From Palaemon carinicauda (taxonomy: Eukaryota > Arthropoda > Malacostraca > Decapoda > Palaemonidae): 64,000 nt of DNA. Location of the stretch: positions 71,540,047-71,604,046 of the forward strand of contig NC_090729.1 of the NCBI RefSeq assembly GCF_036898095.1, given 5' to 3'. This document shows positions 1 through 12,006 of the stretch, piece after piece. The notes under the pieces were generated by a model. That model saw only the letters and a list, made by a program, of their open reading frames with translations, had not been told where the DNA came from and made no database searches. The position numbers were made by a program, and so were the translations under genes. How positions within the stretch are numbered: the first letter of the stretch is position 1; every line of letters begins with the position of its first letter.

Positions 1-1745
1 GATTAACGGAAAACAGACCTGGGCTTAGATTCAAATTTCTTCCTTGAGTACAGGAGATTAAAAATGATTCAACAATATTCCTTTGGAAATAGTCATGAAC
101 AAGGAATGCTATATATTACATTATTATCATTTCCAGAACTATTCTTAATTAACATGTTTTTTAATGTACAATTATATTTAAACACTACAGCAATGTCTAG
201 TTTTTTCAAAAGGGGTATAACATCTAAAAAACAAACATGAAATGGCAAACAAAGCATATTATTAATTGCTTAGCCTTATTCATACATTTTTCTAAGAAAT
301 ATTTAGGATAACAAAGATCTGTTGCAATTTTTTCTATTTTAGTGAACTCCTCCTCAATGTAATCTGGGCTACAAATTCTCAATGCCCTAAGGTACATGAA
401 GGAAAAAACTGAATGCTTAATATTTTTAGAGTGACCGGAGTAAAAATGTACATATGAAAAATTATTTGTAGGCTTTCTATATATGGAAAACTTAAAATTC
501 ATCTGTTTCTCTAACTATTAAAACGTCTAAAAATGGGATACGGTTATTTTCTTCATTTTCTATAGTGAATTTTATTGATGGTACTAATGAATTAATGATT
601 GAAACAAAGCCCTCAAGATTAAAATTTTCTTCTAAAATACCTAGAACATCATCAGCAAATCGATACCACACAATTTGGGAAGACCACACTGAAGGGATTA
701 ATCTAGATTAAAAAAATTCCATATATATGTTGGATAGGGGACAAAGGATTACCCATAGCCATACCAAAAACCTCTTCATAGAAATCTCCATTAAAACTAA
801 ATTTACACTTTTTAATGCACAAACAAATGAGCTCAATAATAGTATGGGTTGATAAAGGTAAATCCTAAGCATCTAAAATACCCGACAGGATATCCAATAA
901 GTCATCAACCGGTACTTAGGTAAACAATGAAGTTACATCAAAATTTACTAATCTATGTCTAGACATAAGGTTAACTTTTTGTAATTTTTCGCAAAGATCA
1001 ACAGAAATTTTTATATGAGAGGTTGAAATAGATCCTAAGATCGGGGAAAGTAATTTGACTAAATATTTGGATAATTTATAGTTAATAGAACCTGTAGTAC
1101 TGATAATTGGTCTGATTGGATATCCTGTTTTATGGGTTTTAATTAAACCATATAAATAAGGCAAAGACGGACCAGTAGAGATAAAGGCATTAATTAAGGA
1201 TTTTTCTTGTTTTAAGATAGATTTTAATTTTTTTATTAAAATCTTTGATGACATCGTCTAAGGGAATTAACTCTTAATTTTATGTAAGTAGAAACATCAG
1301 ATAAAAGTACATAAATCTTTTCTAAATAAGTGGTTTTGTTCATAATAACTAATACATTAGCTTTGTCTGCTTTTGTAATATGTAATTCACAGTCATTTTT
1401 CAACAATTTTAAGGCTGTTAAAAACCGTTTAGGGAAATTGCAGGTGTTTGCATATCCCATCACCGAATAAATAAGCCCTTTAGCAATGTCTATTATTACA
1501 CTGGGGAATTTTCTTAGTTTTGTCCAATTTTACAAAGGCAGAGGCAATATCTACATTATTAGGTTTTTTATTTACTGCGAATGATAAACCATACCCCAAA
1601 GCCTTTTTTACTTAACTTGATACAGGTTTATCAGACAAATTTATAACACAATTTTCTTGAAAATTCTTGTTCCAATCACTAGCCTGTATTAGTCTATTCA
1701 ATTCATTTTTCCTTTCGTGGCTATAATACATTTTATATTCATCAC
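1..1745 (-). mobile_element. Penelope-like retroelement, decayed and open at the window edge
   Basis: The minus strand carries, in order, reverse-transcriptase blocks typical of Penelope-like elements: ADKANVLVI near 1,350, LYGLIKTHKTGYPIRPI near 1,110-1,160, NFDVTSLFT near 920 (first catalytic Asp), AMGNPLSPI near 750, FADDVLG near 640-660 (catalytic Asp pair), IPFLDVL near 525 and YRKPTNN near 470. Beyond it, at 1-190, fragments resembling the start (VIYSIPC) and the end of the GIY-YIG endonuclease region are visible, with most of that domain apparently deleted between them. Several stops and frameshifts break the frame (for example near 1,610, 1,480 and 690), so it is not functional. Its 3' end lies outside the window. 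The 5' side ends in the CA/TA microsatellite. The family call is confident; the clade is not resolved. Confidence 0.85.
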
Positions 1746-1763
1746 GTGTCAGCTTTTGTGATT

Positions 1764-1956
<193 letters not shown>

Positions 1957-1964
1957 TTATTTCA

Positions 1965-2128
1965 AATAAGCCATATATATCAATACATTAAAGTCTGGAT
2001 TCTCTTAACGACCTTGGGATCAGAGCCCCAGGCGAAATCACTCAAAGACTATAGTATCAGGCCGGGCGGGATTTGAACCCTGGTCCAGGATACCTGCATG
2101 CCAGTGACCATACCACTCAGCCACGTAG
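1965..2128 (-). mobile_element. tRNA-derived SINE, minus-strand copy
   Basis: Read on the minus strand, the sequence has a tRNA-like head: an A-box-like TGGCTGAGTGG (2,113-2,123) and a B-box GGGTTCAAATCC (2,069-2,080), spaced as in an RNA polymerase III internal promoter. A body follows that includes CTTTGAGTGATTTCGCC. The same body recurs inverted immediately to the right. tRNA-derived SINEs use these boxes for Pol III transcription; I infer SINE rather than a functional tRNA because no closing acceptor stem is evident and the unit continues beyond the tRNA-like part. Confidence 0.7.
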
Positions 2129-2131
2129 CTG

Positions 2132-2271
2132 ACAGGCATCCTGGACCAGGGTTCAAATCCCGGCCGGTCTTATACTATAGTCTTTGAGTGATTTCGCCTG
2201 GGGCTCTGATCCCAAGGTCGTTAAGAGAATCCAGACTTTAATGTATTAATATATATGGCTTATTTGAAATA
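2132..2271 (+). mobile_element. tRNA-derived SINE, plus-strand copy lacking its 5' head
   Basis: This copy holds the B-box GGGTTCAAATCC (2,149-2,160) and the same body as the left copy, in inverse orientation, but lacks the A-box portion. Together the two copies form a near-perfect inverted repeat (about 1,969-2,270) with roughly 120-bp arms around a spacer of about 48 bp. The arms end at short TA-rich sequence on both sides. Confidence 0.7.
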
Positions 2272-2303
2272 TGAAAAACACGTTTAAATGTGCAAAAATG
2301 TAT

Positions 2304-2304
2304 C

Positions 2305-2388
<84 letters not shown>
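2304..2388. repeat. (TA)n microsatellite
   Basis: An uninterrupted TA dinucleotide run lies between the SINE pair and the satellite array. Confidence 0.97.
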
Positions 2389-2393
<5 letters not shown>

Positions 2394-3464
2394 GCTGCAA
2401 CAACTGTTGTTCACAGCATGAGCTTCCATTTGTAACAACTGGTGTTCACAACATGAGCTTGCAACTGCAACAACAGGAGCTTGCAACTGCAATAAGCTTT
2501 TAACATATGTGCAACTGCAATAACTGAAGCTCGAAACATGAGGTTGCAACTGCAACTAGAGATCGTAACATGAGGTTGCAAATGCAACAGTAAAGTTTGC
2601 AAAATGAGCTTGCAACTGCAGAAACGAGAACTCATAACATGAGCTTTTTACTGGAGTTCTTAACAAAAAGAGTTTGCAACTGCAACACCTGGAGCTGGTA
2701 ACTGCAAAAACCGGAGCTTGCAACATGACCTTACAACTGGTGTTCACAACCTGATCTTGCAAATGCAACAAATGGACCTTGCAAGATGAGCTTTGAAACA
2801 TGAGCTTGCAACTGCAATAACTTTAGATTTAAATGTAAAGAACTTGTAACTGCAAAAACCAAAGTCTGTAAAATGCATGCAACTGCAACTGGAGCTTGCA
2901 ACAGGAGCTTGCTATGAGCTTAGAACTGCAACAACTGGTGTTCACAACGAGCTTGCAACTGCAACAACTGGAGATCTCAACATGAGCTCACAACTGCATC
3001 AATTGGAACTCGCAACAAGAGTTTGCAACTGCAACAACTGGAACTTGCAACAATAGCTCGGAACTGCAATAACTAGTTCGCAACATGAGCTTGCAACTGC
3101 AAGAACTTGAGATTGAAACCTATAGAGCTTGCAATTATAACTGGATACTATGACAGTGTGCAACTACAAAAAATGTAGTTTGTAACATGAGGATGCAACT
3201 GCAACAACTAGTTCACAACTTGAGATTTCAACTGCAAAAACTGGCATTCGCAAAATGAGCTTGCAACTGCAAAATCTGGAACTCATAACATGGACTTTTT
3301 ACTGCAAACACTGGACCTTGTAACTGCAACAACTGGAGCTCGCAACATGAGCTAGCAACTGCGACAACTGAAGCTCGCAACATGAGCTTGCACCTGCAAC
3401 AACTGGAGCTCGCAATGAGCTTGTAGCTGCAACAGCTGGAGATTTAAACATGAAGAGCTTATAA
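2389..3464 (+). repeat. Satellite array block 1 (22/35-bp units)
   Basis: The sequence is a diverged tandem repeat built on GAGCTTGCAACTGCAACAAC-type units, alternating a short unit (about 22 bp) with a longer one (about 35 bp) that contains CAACATGAGCT. The minus-strand ORFs rich in Ser, Cys, Val and Leu that cross it are products of the repeat, not genes. Confidence 0.9.
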
Positions 3465-3568
3465 TTGCGTTGTATATCTTTTGTGTAATGAATGTTGGGG
3501 TGTGGCCGGCATTCGGACACTAGGCAGTTCGGGTGTTACCTCTGGCCACAGTCCGCAAATTACTACAT
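3465..3568 (+). repeat. Gypsy 5' LTR, 5'-truncated remnant
   Basis: The block from 3,465 to 3,536 is nearly identical to the end of the 3' LTR at 24,205-24,277 (shared GGGGTGTGGCCGGCATTCGG). About 30 further bases lead to an ACTACA end just before the primer-binding site. The rest of the more than 2 kb LTR is missing on the left, where satellite sequence abuts directly. Truncation or recombination with the satellite is inferred. Confidence 0.75.
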
Positions 3569-3574
3569 AATTTT

Positions 3575-3592
3575 TGGTGCCCAGACCCGGGA
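3575..3592 (+). other. Primer-binding site of the Gypsy element
   Basis: TGGTGCCCAGACCCGGGA follows the LTR end by a few bases. It starts with TGG, complementary to the CCA end of a tRNA, as expected for minus-strand priming. The tRNA species was not assigned. Confidence 0.7.
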
Positions 3593-3609
3593 AACACCAA
3601 CCTTTAGGT

Positions 3610-5499
3610 ATGGTATCGTCATCAAGTAAGTGCCGAAAGGCTAAGAAGAGCCTGAGCCGGGAGAGTCTGGTCAAGATTGTGAGTGACCTGGCAACTCGGG
3701 TCAAGTCCCTGACACTTCAAGTGGCACCCCTGAAGAACGTTGAGCCGTCACCAACGTGCCACGTTGCCACTGGGGTCACAACCACAGTGACCACCAGTGC
3801 TCCTTCTACGTCCCCAGCTTGGCCAAATATCAATGTCCTGTCAATCCAAGTAACTGGAGCAGAGCCAGTGATGGGAAGTCTCCAGCCCCCTCCAGGGTTC
3901 ACACCATTATTCCCCCCTGTACTAGGCTTCTGTGAGTCTCCCGCTCCGAGTGGCATGGTTGCTTCTTCCCCTGTTCCGGCAACTAACCCCGTTAGTCCGC
4001 TAGAGACTGTAGTCAGTAGACTAGGGGTGCAGTTCCTGGACAACCCGGCCGAAGCCAGTAGGCCAAAAAAGGCTCCAGCAGCTATTGCTGAGGCAGTTCT
4101 TCCCCAGATAGGGGCTATTCCATAGCGGAGATGCCAGGCCAAGGAAAAGGCCAGACCAGCATTACGTGCAACTGTGACTATGTCCCAGGAGTCAACCAGT
4201 GACGATTCTAGTAGCGAGACTTCTGGTGACACTTCCAGCTCCTGTCTCAGTGTCAGCTCAGACAACGAAGTCTCCACCGACCATGTCCAGTCCCTCCAGA
4301 CAGAACACAGTCTGTCTGATCTGCTCAAGGTCCTCGACTCCAGGAGGAACCCCAAGCCTGGAATCTTCCAGCTGGAAACTAGCCAGAGTTTTGCCAGATT
4401 CCCGAGGGATTTTGAGGCCTACTGCACGAGTAAATATACCACAGGAAGGTCTGGCCGGTGGACCGTTGATCTCGGGAGATTTCTAAAGGGAGAAATCAAG
4501 GAAGCGTTCTTGTCCATAGGGGGTCCTGAGATCTCATACCTCGACATGAAGGAACGCCTCCTCGACTGGTGAAGAGAAACCCGAGAGAGGCGTGATGCAG
4601 GTAGGAGGGCCCGGTTCAGCAGTGCCACCTGTGGCGAGGGCGAACTGCTGAAGATATACGCCGTCCAGTTGGCCTCCCTGCACAGGTCGGCCTATCCTCA
4701 CCGTAGTTTGGACCAGAGGGAGCTTAGGCGGAAGCTCCTAAAAACTGTTCTGAGCAGAGCTGCGAGCTGGCTGGAACAGTCTCTGGCCACCACAGATGTC
4801 TCCGCTGGCCATCAGGCCACCTTGCAGGATGTTCTACACCTGTTGAGTGTTCTCGATGAGGCAACCCGTCAGCAAAGCCAGAAGGCAGAGGATTTGGCCA
4901 TCAGTCGTGTGGGACAGTCATGGCATGGCTCATATGCCGACAGGGTTGCCATGGCTGCCCCAAGCCGTTCACCTGGACATGACAGAGTGTATTGACACAC
5001 TCCACCTCGACCTGTCCCTAAACCTGCACCTGTGGAAGTGCACCTGCCATCATCACGCACCCCGGATAGGTCTCCTCAATTCCAGAGGAGGTACTGTGCA
5101 TGGTGCCGAAAATCAGGGCCCTTTATGGATGAGTGTCACAGATGCCTCAACCTGTGCCTACGCTGTGGTTCGTTTAACCACCATGTGGCACAATGTGGAC
5201 GACAGGCACCGCCTATAAGCAGATTGCCTGTCCAGAAGACAGCTAATGCCCGCATCCCTGGGAGGGAGACCATCTCTGTCCAGACTCCTTCAAGGTGGAG
5301 AGCAGTACTGGTGAGTGCTACTCCGACCCCGTCATCCTATTCTGGATCGACCAGTAGCCGGGAGACCCAAAGTGGGAGCGAGTCCAGTGATCCTTTTTGG
5401 ACTGTGGAGACGAAGAAGAAGAAGAGCAAAAGAGCAAAACCCAGGAAGTCAAGAACTGAGGAGTATCATAGGGCTTTAAACACCAGCCTTTCGATGTAG
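3610..5499 (+). pseudogene. gag: Gypsy gag with C-terminal zinc-binding region
   Basis: A single reading frame of about 629 codons runs from ATG 3,610 to TAG 5,497-5,499, broken by three in-frame stops (4,123, 4,570 and 4,993). The N-terminal half is Pro/Ser/Thr-rich. The middle (from about 4,320) has charged helical segments as in Gypsy capsid regions. Near 5,095-5,200 there is a Cys/His cluster (CAWCRKSGPF, DECHRCLNLCLRCG, HHVAQCG), a candidate nucleic-acid-binding knuckle of non-classical spacing. A Lys/Arg-rich tail ends it. The protein would package genomic RNA. The earlier TTG-initiated extension overlaps the primer-binding site, so I chose the first ATG. Upstream are the LTR remnant and primer-binding site; downstream is the protease in another frame. 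Confidence 0.75.
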
Positions 5500-5525
5500 A
5501 AAATGGGGCTACATCAAAGGAGGGT

Positions 5526-6510
5526 GTGAGTGTTAGGGTGCGTGCTCCTAGTATTCCAGCGGCAGCCTCGGAAATCTCGATTTCCAAGGTTACCCCTCCC
5601 CCTGAAAAGGTCATTGCATCTCCAATGGCTATTTCAGGATTGGCCAGTGATAACCTGTCCTCGACACGGTCCAGAGCTTCTCCAAGTGACTCCTCCAGGG
5701 AGGAAGCAGGAACTGAGGCTGTATTGAAAACCCTTCGTAGGGTTAACCTGGCGCAGTTGGCTCCTGTACCACTCATGGTTGTCCCAGTGACTATGTCTGA
5801 TTTTCCATCGGGAGCGTTGGATGCTCTCATAGACTCCGGAGCTGAGGTCAACCTCCTGTCATTGAGAGTATTACAGGATTACCAGCTGCAGATGGTACCC
5901 AACACCATTGGTTTGAAGGGTTTAGGGCAAACAGGACCTAAGTCCTTAGGTACTGTACTGTTGACCCCCTATACTGCATGGAATGACATTCGCCCGAAGT
6001 GTGTTCCATGTAGTACTTTCAAGAACTATGGCTGATCACGAAGTGCTTGGTTACCAGTTCTTGAGAGCAAATGGGGTGATAGTTGGCGGAGCCCGAAATC
6101 GGCTGAGCGTTGGCAGTACTCCCCAAGAGCCTCTTTGGGAGTATTAAGTCCCGATACGTGGAGCCTGTTGTCAGCAAGTACTTTACGCACTTAAGGTCCA
6201 CGCAGCTGATTCAATGAGGATTGCCAGTATTGAGCCAGTACTTGTTCCAGTTACTGTAAACTTTCCTAAGGGACTTGACACCTCTTTTAGGTGCCCTGCT
6301 TGTCCGACCAACTGTTGGCCGGAAATGTATTATGATGTCAAGGAAAGTTACAGCAATCCCTGGCATCCTCGAACTGAAAGATGGAAAAGCCTCAGTTTTA
6401 ATCAAGGGTTCATCTGAAGAAACTGCCAAGATCAAAAAGGGTGATCTCTTGGGAAAGGCGTTCACCTTGGCAATGGTGGATGCTCTTCTATCCGGCCTGA
6501 TAGCATGACT
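5526..6510 (+). pseudogene. Gypsy aspartic protease 1 and pre-RT linker
   Basis: The frame differs from gag, consistent with a frameshifted gag-pol junction or decay. It carries a retropepsin-like active site, DALIDSGAEVNLLSLRVL (about 5,818-5,872), followed after a frame shift by VLGYQFLRANGVIVGG (about 6,040-6,087), which matches the conserved G-x-x-F/L region after the active site. The segment at 6,340-6,500 (VLIKGSSEETAKIKKGDLLG) resembles the beta-strand-rich linker preceding Gypsy RT. The coding region then stops abruptly at 6,520, where LINE X is inserted; pol resumes near 17,010. Frameshifts near 6,035 and 6,290 make it non-functional. Confidence 0.7.
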
Positions 6511-6765
6511 CCTGAACCGAGCGTATTATTATTATCATTAATACTAGCCAAGCTACACCCTAGTTGGAAAAGCAAGATGCTATATGCCCAAGGGCTTCAA
6601 TAGGGAAAAATAGCCCAGTTCGGAAAGGAAATAAGGAAATAAATAAATGATGAGAACAAGTTAACAATAAATTATTCTAAAACAGTAACAATGTCAAAAC
6701 AGATATGTCCTATATAAACTATTAACGTCAAAAACAGATATGTCATGTATAAACTATAAAAAGAC

Positions 6766-8056
6766 TCATGTCAGCCTGGTCAACATAAAAATGTTTGCTC
6801 CAACTTTGAATTTTTGAAGTTCTACTGATTCAACTACCCAATTAGGAAGATCATTCCACAACTTGGTAACATCTGGAATAAAATTTCTAGAATACTGTGT
6901 AGTATTGAGCCTCATGATGGAGAAGGCCTGGCTATTAGAATTAACTGCCTGCCTAGTATTACGAACAGGATAGAATTGTCCAGGGAGATCTGAATGTAAA
7001 GGATGGTCAGAGTTATGAAAAATCTTATGCAACATGCATAGTGAACTAATTGAACGACGGTGCCAAAGATTAATATCTAGATCAGGGATAAGAAATTTGA
7101 TAGACCGTAAGTTTCTGTCCAACAATTAAGAAGAGAATCAGCAACTGAACACCAGACAGGAGAACAGTACTCAAAACAAGGTAGAATGAAAGAATAAAAC
7201 ACTTCTTCAGAATAGATTGATCATTGAAAATCTTAAAAGACTTTCTCAATAAGTAAATTTTTTGTGCAATTGAAGAAGACACAGACCTAATGTGTTTCTC
7301 AAAAGTAAATTTTCTGTCGGGAATCACACCAAAAATTTTAAGAGAGTCATACAATTTTAAAGAAACATTATCAATACTGAGATCCGGATGTTTGGGAGCC
7401 ACCATCCTTGACCTACTTACAATCATACTTTGAGTTTTGTTAGGATTCAACTTCATACCCAACAATTTGCACCATGCACTAATTTTAGCTAAATCTCTAT
7501 TAAGGGATTCACCAACCCCAGATCTACACTCAGGGGATGGAATTGATACAAAGAGAGTAGCATCATCTGCATATGCAACAAGCTTGTTTTCTAGGCCAAA
7601 CCACCTGTCATGTGTATATAGTATGAAAAGTAATGGGCTAAGAACACTACCCTGTGGAACACCGGATATCACATTCCTATACTCACTATGGTGCCCATCA
7701 ACAACAACTCTTTGAGATCTATTACTTAAAAAATCAATAATGCTAAGAAACGACCCACCCACTCCCAACTGTTTCAGTTTGAAAACAAGGGCCTCATGAT
7801 TAACACGGTCAAAGGCAGCACTAAAATCAAGACCAATCATACGAACTTCCTGACCACAATCAAGGGATTTCTGTACAGCATTGGAGATTGTAAGAAGGGC
7901 ATCACATGCCCCAAGGTCTTTATGTAAACCAAATTGCAAAATAGGGAATAGATGATTACCTTCAGCAAACCTATAAAGACGTTTTGCCAGGAGACACTCA
8001 AAAACTTTAGATAATAACGGAGTTATGAAAATTGGGCGGTAATCAGTGGGATTTGA
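6766..8056 (-). pseudogene. LINE X RT, palm to C-terminus
   Basis: The minus-strand product starts in the RT fingers (TDYRPI then TPLLSKVFECLL, 8,056-8,010), and continues through FGLHKDLGACDALL, GLDFSAAFDRVNHEAL (catalytic Asp), GVPQGSVLSPLLF and VAYADDATLFV (catalytic Asp pair, near 7,570). After a frameshift near 7,120 comes a C-terminal module (RRSISSLCMLHKI, RNFIPDVTKLWNDLP) seen in CR1/Jockey-type LINEs. It lacks RNase H. The break at 8,056 is the insertion site of the I-group LINE; the missing N-terminal part lies at 14,651 and beyond. Confidence 0.8.
8044..8056. repeat. Target-site duplication, left copy
   Basis: CAGTGGGATTTGA occurs here and again exactly at 14,638-14,650, bracketing the I-group LINE. 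Removing one copy rejoins the RT reading frame of LINE X. The 13-bp match is perfect, which implies a recent insertion. Confidence 0.93.
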
Positions 8057-8283
8057 ATTGAATTGAATTGAATATGGGATTTAGGCATTAAGCCAAGCAC
8101 TGGGGCATCAAAGGCCATTCAGCGCTATATAACGAAAATCATTCAATCATATCTGTACACTCACACCATTTAGTATCATTTTAACCTTTAATACAAATCG
8201 TAACACTTTCATACAATAAAATCTAGATGTGAAATAAATAGGTATTAAAAGGGTAAAATAAATAAATAAATTAATAAAATCAA

Positions 8284-11200
8284 TCATAGCTCGTAATATA
8301 ACCCAATACTTTGTATAAATTTTCTCAAGTTCAGGGTATTACAGTTTTCCCCCAGTATATCTCTTAACGGTTTGTCCTGGAGTAAATGTGTCCTCCTCTG
8401 GAGATTAAAAACAGGACAATCGACTAAAATATGTTTAACATCCATTGTCACTTGACAGGTATTACAAAGAGGGGCCTGTCTCCCTTCCCCACTCTTCATT
8501 AAATAATTGTGCGTTGCATGTGTATGGCCAATACGCAGCCTAGTTAAAATAATGGTATCCCTTCTACTTGTAGAATTACAACATGACCATTTATCCACCA
8601 ATGGGTGGATTTGTTTCAATTTTGTATTGGTGGTCAGTTCAGACCATCGAGCTTGCCACTTATTTTTACAGTAAAGATGAATCTCACTTTTAAGATCTTT
8701 GTAAGGAATACTCAAGGGGGATGGATTACTTAGCCCTGAAGCTTCCTTTGCTGCCTTATCAACTTGTTCATTCCCATCCACCCCAACATGGGCAGGGACC
8801 CAACAGAAGTGAACACTGATACTCTTCCTAGATTGCAGAAGTACTAACCAGTCCTGCACCTCTTGTACTAGATGATGGCCTGGCATAATTTGTTTTAATG
8901 AGAGTAAAACACTATTGGAATCCGTAAAAATTGTATAAAAACTATTTTGGTTGCCATTTTTAAAAATATGTTGGACTGCGAGAATTATTGCGTACAGCTC
9001 AGCAGTAAAAATTGAACAAGAGTATGGGAGTTTCCTTCTAATAACAATATCCCCCATCACAGCTGCACTTCCAACTCCTGCAGCCGATTTGGAGCCATCT
9101 GTAAAAACATGTTTCCCATGATGTTGAGCAGCATGATTTAAAAACTCACTTTTCATTACCCTACTAGGTAAGGTATTTTTCCCTCCTGCCGTAAAACATA
9201 CTTTAACAGGTGGATTACACCAAGGAGGAGACTTGGGATATCCTACCTCTGCTATCTGTGCTGTTAACAAGCCTACTTCTCTAGCATCATTTTTCAGCTG
9301 TACTTCCAAAGGCTTAGGCACTCTAGATCTGTTAGGAGCCCGATCTAAAGGCGCCCTAACATATTTACAGTTAGGATTGTTTCTCACAGCAAGGGACCTA
9401 GCTAAAAACCTCAAACTCAACTCCTCTCTGCGAATGGAAAGGGGAGGTATGCCAGAATCAACATAGAGACTGTCAATGGGAGATGTTCTGTAAGCACCTG
9501 TGCAGATGCGAAGCCCAGCATTGTGAACAATATCAAGTTTTCCAAGTAAAGTCTTTGTAGCTGACCCATATATTTGGCATGCATAGTCTAACTTGCTCAG
9601 ACACAAAGATGTATAAATTCTAAGCAAAGTTGTTCTATCAGCACCCCAATCAAAATGCGATATCACTTTCAGAATGTTCAGTGACTTCTTAACCCTGATA
9701 GATAGGTCATTTATATGGGGACCAAATGTCATTTTCTTGTCGAAAATGACTCCAAGAAACTTGACACTATCCTCATATGGCAAAATACAATCATTTAAGA
9801 AAAGGGTGGGGATCTCTTCCCTTTTACGAGTACGAGTAAAGCGAATGGCTTTGGTCTTCTGAGGAGAAAACATGAATCCGCGAGAATTTGCCCATGCGGA
9901 AGCAGCATTTATTGCAATTTGAAGATTTTGGCATGCTTGTAGTGCAGATGATCCACTACAATAAATTGCAAAGTCATCGACAAATAGTGATCCTTGTATG
10001 CCAGGAGGTATGTGACTAATGAGACTATTAATAGCAACAGCAAACAAGGTCACACTCAATACGCTGCCTTGGGGGACACCTTCTTCTTGCATGTAGGATG
10101 AAGATAGTTCTGACCCTACTCTCACTTTAATGGAGCGGTTTGATAAAAATTCTTCAATAAAAGAGAACATATGTCCTCCTATACCCCACGAGGCCAATTG
10201 CTTTAAAATACCACCCCTCCAGGTGGTGTCATATGCCTTTTCAAGGTCAAAAAAGACACCCACCACCTGGTTTTGGTTAGAAAAAGCATTTGAAATTTCC
10301 CTTGATAACATCAGCAAAGGGTCTAGAGTACTTCGGTTCTTCCTAAAACCAAACTGTCTGTTAGATAAAAGATTTTTTGATTCTAGATACCACACAAGTC
10401 TATTGTTGATCATTCTCTCAAATAGTTTGCATATGCAACTGGTCAAGGATATGGGCCTATAACTAGATGGCAGTTCTGGGTCTTTACCAGACTTGTGGCC
10501 TGGAATTACAATTGAAGTATGCCAGGAATCAGGAGATGTATGGGAAGCCCATAGACCATTAAAGGTTTCTAATAAAAATTCCTTGGTATCCACTGGAAGA
10601 TGTGATATCATTTCATACCGGATGCCATCCTCACCTGGGGCAGTTAAAGAAGAGCTGGAGATAGCATTTTGCATCTCCTCCATACTAAAAGGCAGGTTAA
10701 AAGCTTCAGTATTTGAAGAAGCAGGAGGAACAACAGATGTTGATGCTCTAATTTGTTGAAATGCTGGGGAATAGTTGTCAGCACTTGATACATGAGCAAA
10801 GTGCTTAGCAAGAACCTCTGCTACATCTTTGGGGTCAGATATATATCTATTATTTTCCCTTAATATTGGTAGAGGCTTAGGGACGAATTTACCTTGAAGT
10901 TTTCTAATCTTGTCCCATATTTCCTTTGAAGGAGTTTTGGTATTAATATTAGATATATATTTCTTCCAAGATGCTCTCTTTGCTTTTTTAAAAATTCTTT
11001 TTTGTTTGGCACAGGCTCTGAGATATGCTATTCTATCTGCTAAATAGTTTGTCCTCAAGTATCTTCTGAAGCAAGTTCGGGTCACTTTTCTTGCGTTGGC
11101 ACATTCTTTACTCCACCAAGGAACTACAGAGCGATGAAGTAAACCGCATGTTTTAGGTATAAACTTGCTAGCATTATCATCAATAATATTTTCAAGATGT

Positions 11201-12006
11201 TGATAGGCATGCACTGGAGATGTAAATTCATCATATTCTTTATCAGTGTGTGAACAGTTTTCATAAGCTGCTCAGTCTGCCTCATCTATCTTCCATTTTG
11301 GTGGACACTGAGAAGGAAGATTATGGACATAATTTAACATTATTGGCCAATGGTCACTGCCATGTAGGTGTTCATTTACTGACCAAAGGTAGTCCAATCG
11401 AATGGATGAGGAACAGATTGACAAATCAATGGCTGATGTAGAGTTGTGGAATACATCATACCTAGTTGGAGAACCATCATTCATTAGTATTACATCATTG
11501 TTGTCGATTAATTCTTCAACAAGATTACCCCATCTATCGCACACATTTCCACCCCATAAAGTATGCTTTGCATTAAAATCACCCATTAAAATAAAAGGGG
11601 CAGGAAGCTGATTGATCAAGTCTTGGAGGTCAGAAAGTCTAAGCCTTCTTGGATTACCAGCATGATCTAAGAGGAAAAGTTCTAAGGATGGTTCAATATA
11701 TAGCGAGCATAAAGTAATTTTTTTCCCGATATGAGTTCTAACTGCACATGCCTGTAGTGGTGTATTGAGTGGGATTGTTTCAAATTTTACAGATTTGTGA
11801 ATAATAAAACCTGTACCACCTTGAGCTCTTGCAGCTTGCAAAGGAGGGGATCTACAAAGATGATAATTGAGTCCAGGATTAAATGGTTTGTCACCGATCT
11901 TGGTTTCCTGTAGGCAAATTACCTTCGTGTCTGAGTCCCTGGTTAAAGTTTTTATTTGCTCAATGCTAGTACTTAGACCTCTGCAATTCCACTGGATGAT
12001 AGACAT
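8284..12006 (-). pseudogene. I-group LINE copy 1 ORF2: endonuclease-RT-RNase H, one in-frame stop
   Basis: One frame of about 1,240 codons from ATG 12,006 to TAG/TAA at 8,284, interrupted only by TGA at 11,272-11,274. The APE-type endonuclease comes first (MSIIQWNCRGLS, LQETK, ILMGDFNAKH, GSDHWPIML) and should nick target DNA. The RT follows (SSYRPISLTSCICKLFERM, FFDLEKAYDTTW, GVPQGSVLSVTLF, SLFVDDFAIY with intact Asp pair), then RNase H (FTDGSKSAAGVGSA, FTAELYA, FTDSNS, WVPAHVGVDGNEQVDKAA) and a Cys-His tail (CNTCQVTMDVKHILVDCP). The sister copies have Trp (KADWAKF) where this one has the TGA, so a single G-to-A type change is inferred. The ATG overlaps the ORF1 stop in the string TAATG. Confidence 0.92.

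Noticed and set aside
2041..2160. Functional tRNA gene
   Set aside because: A and B boxes are present, but the sequence continues into a SINE body and occurs as an inverted pair; no acceptor stem was found.
3574..3609. Earlier gag start than ATG 3,610
   Set aside because: It would need a non-ATG codon and would overlap the primer-binding site.
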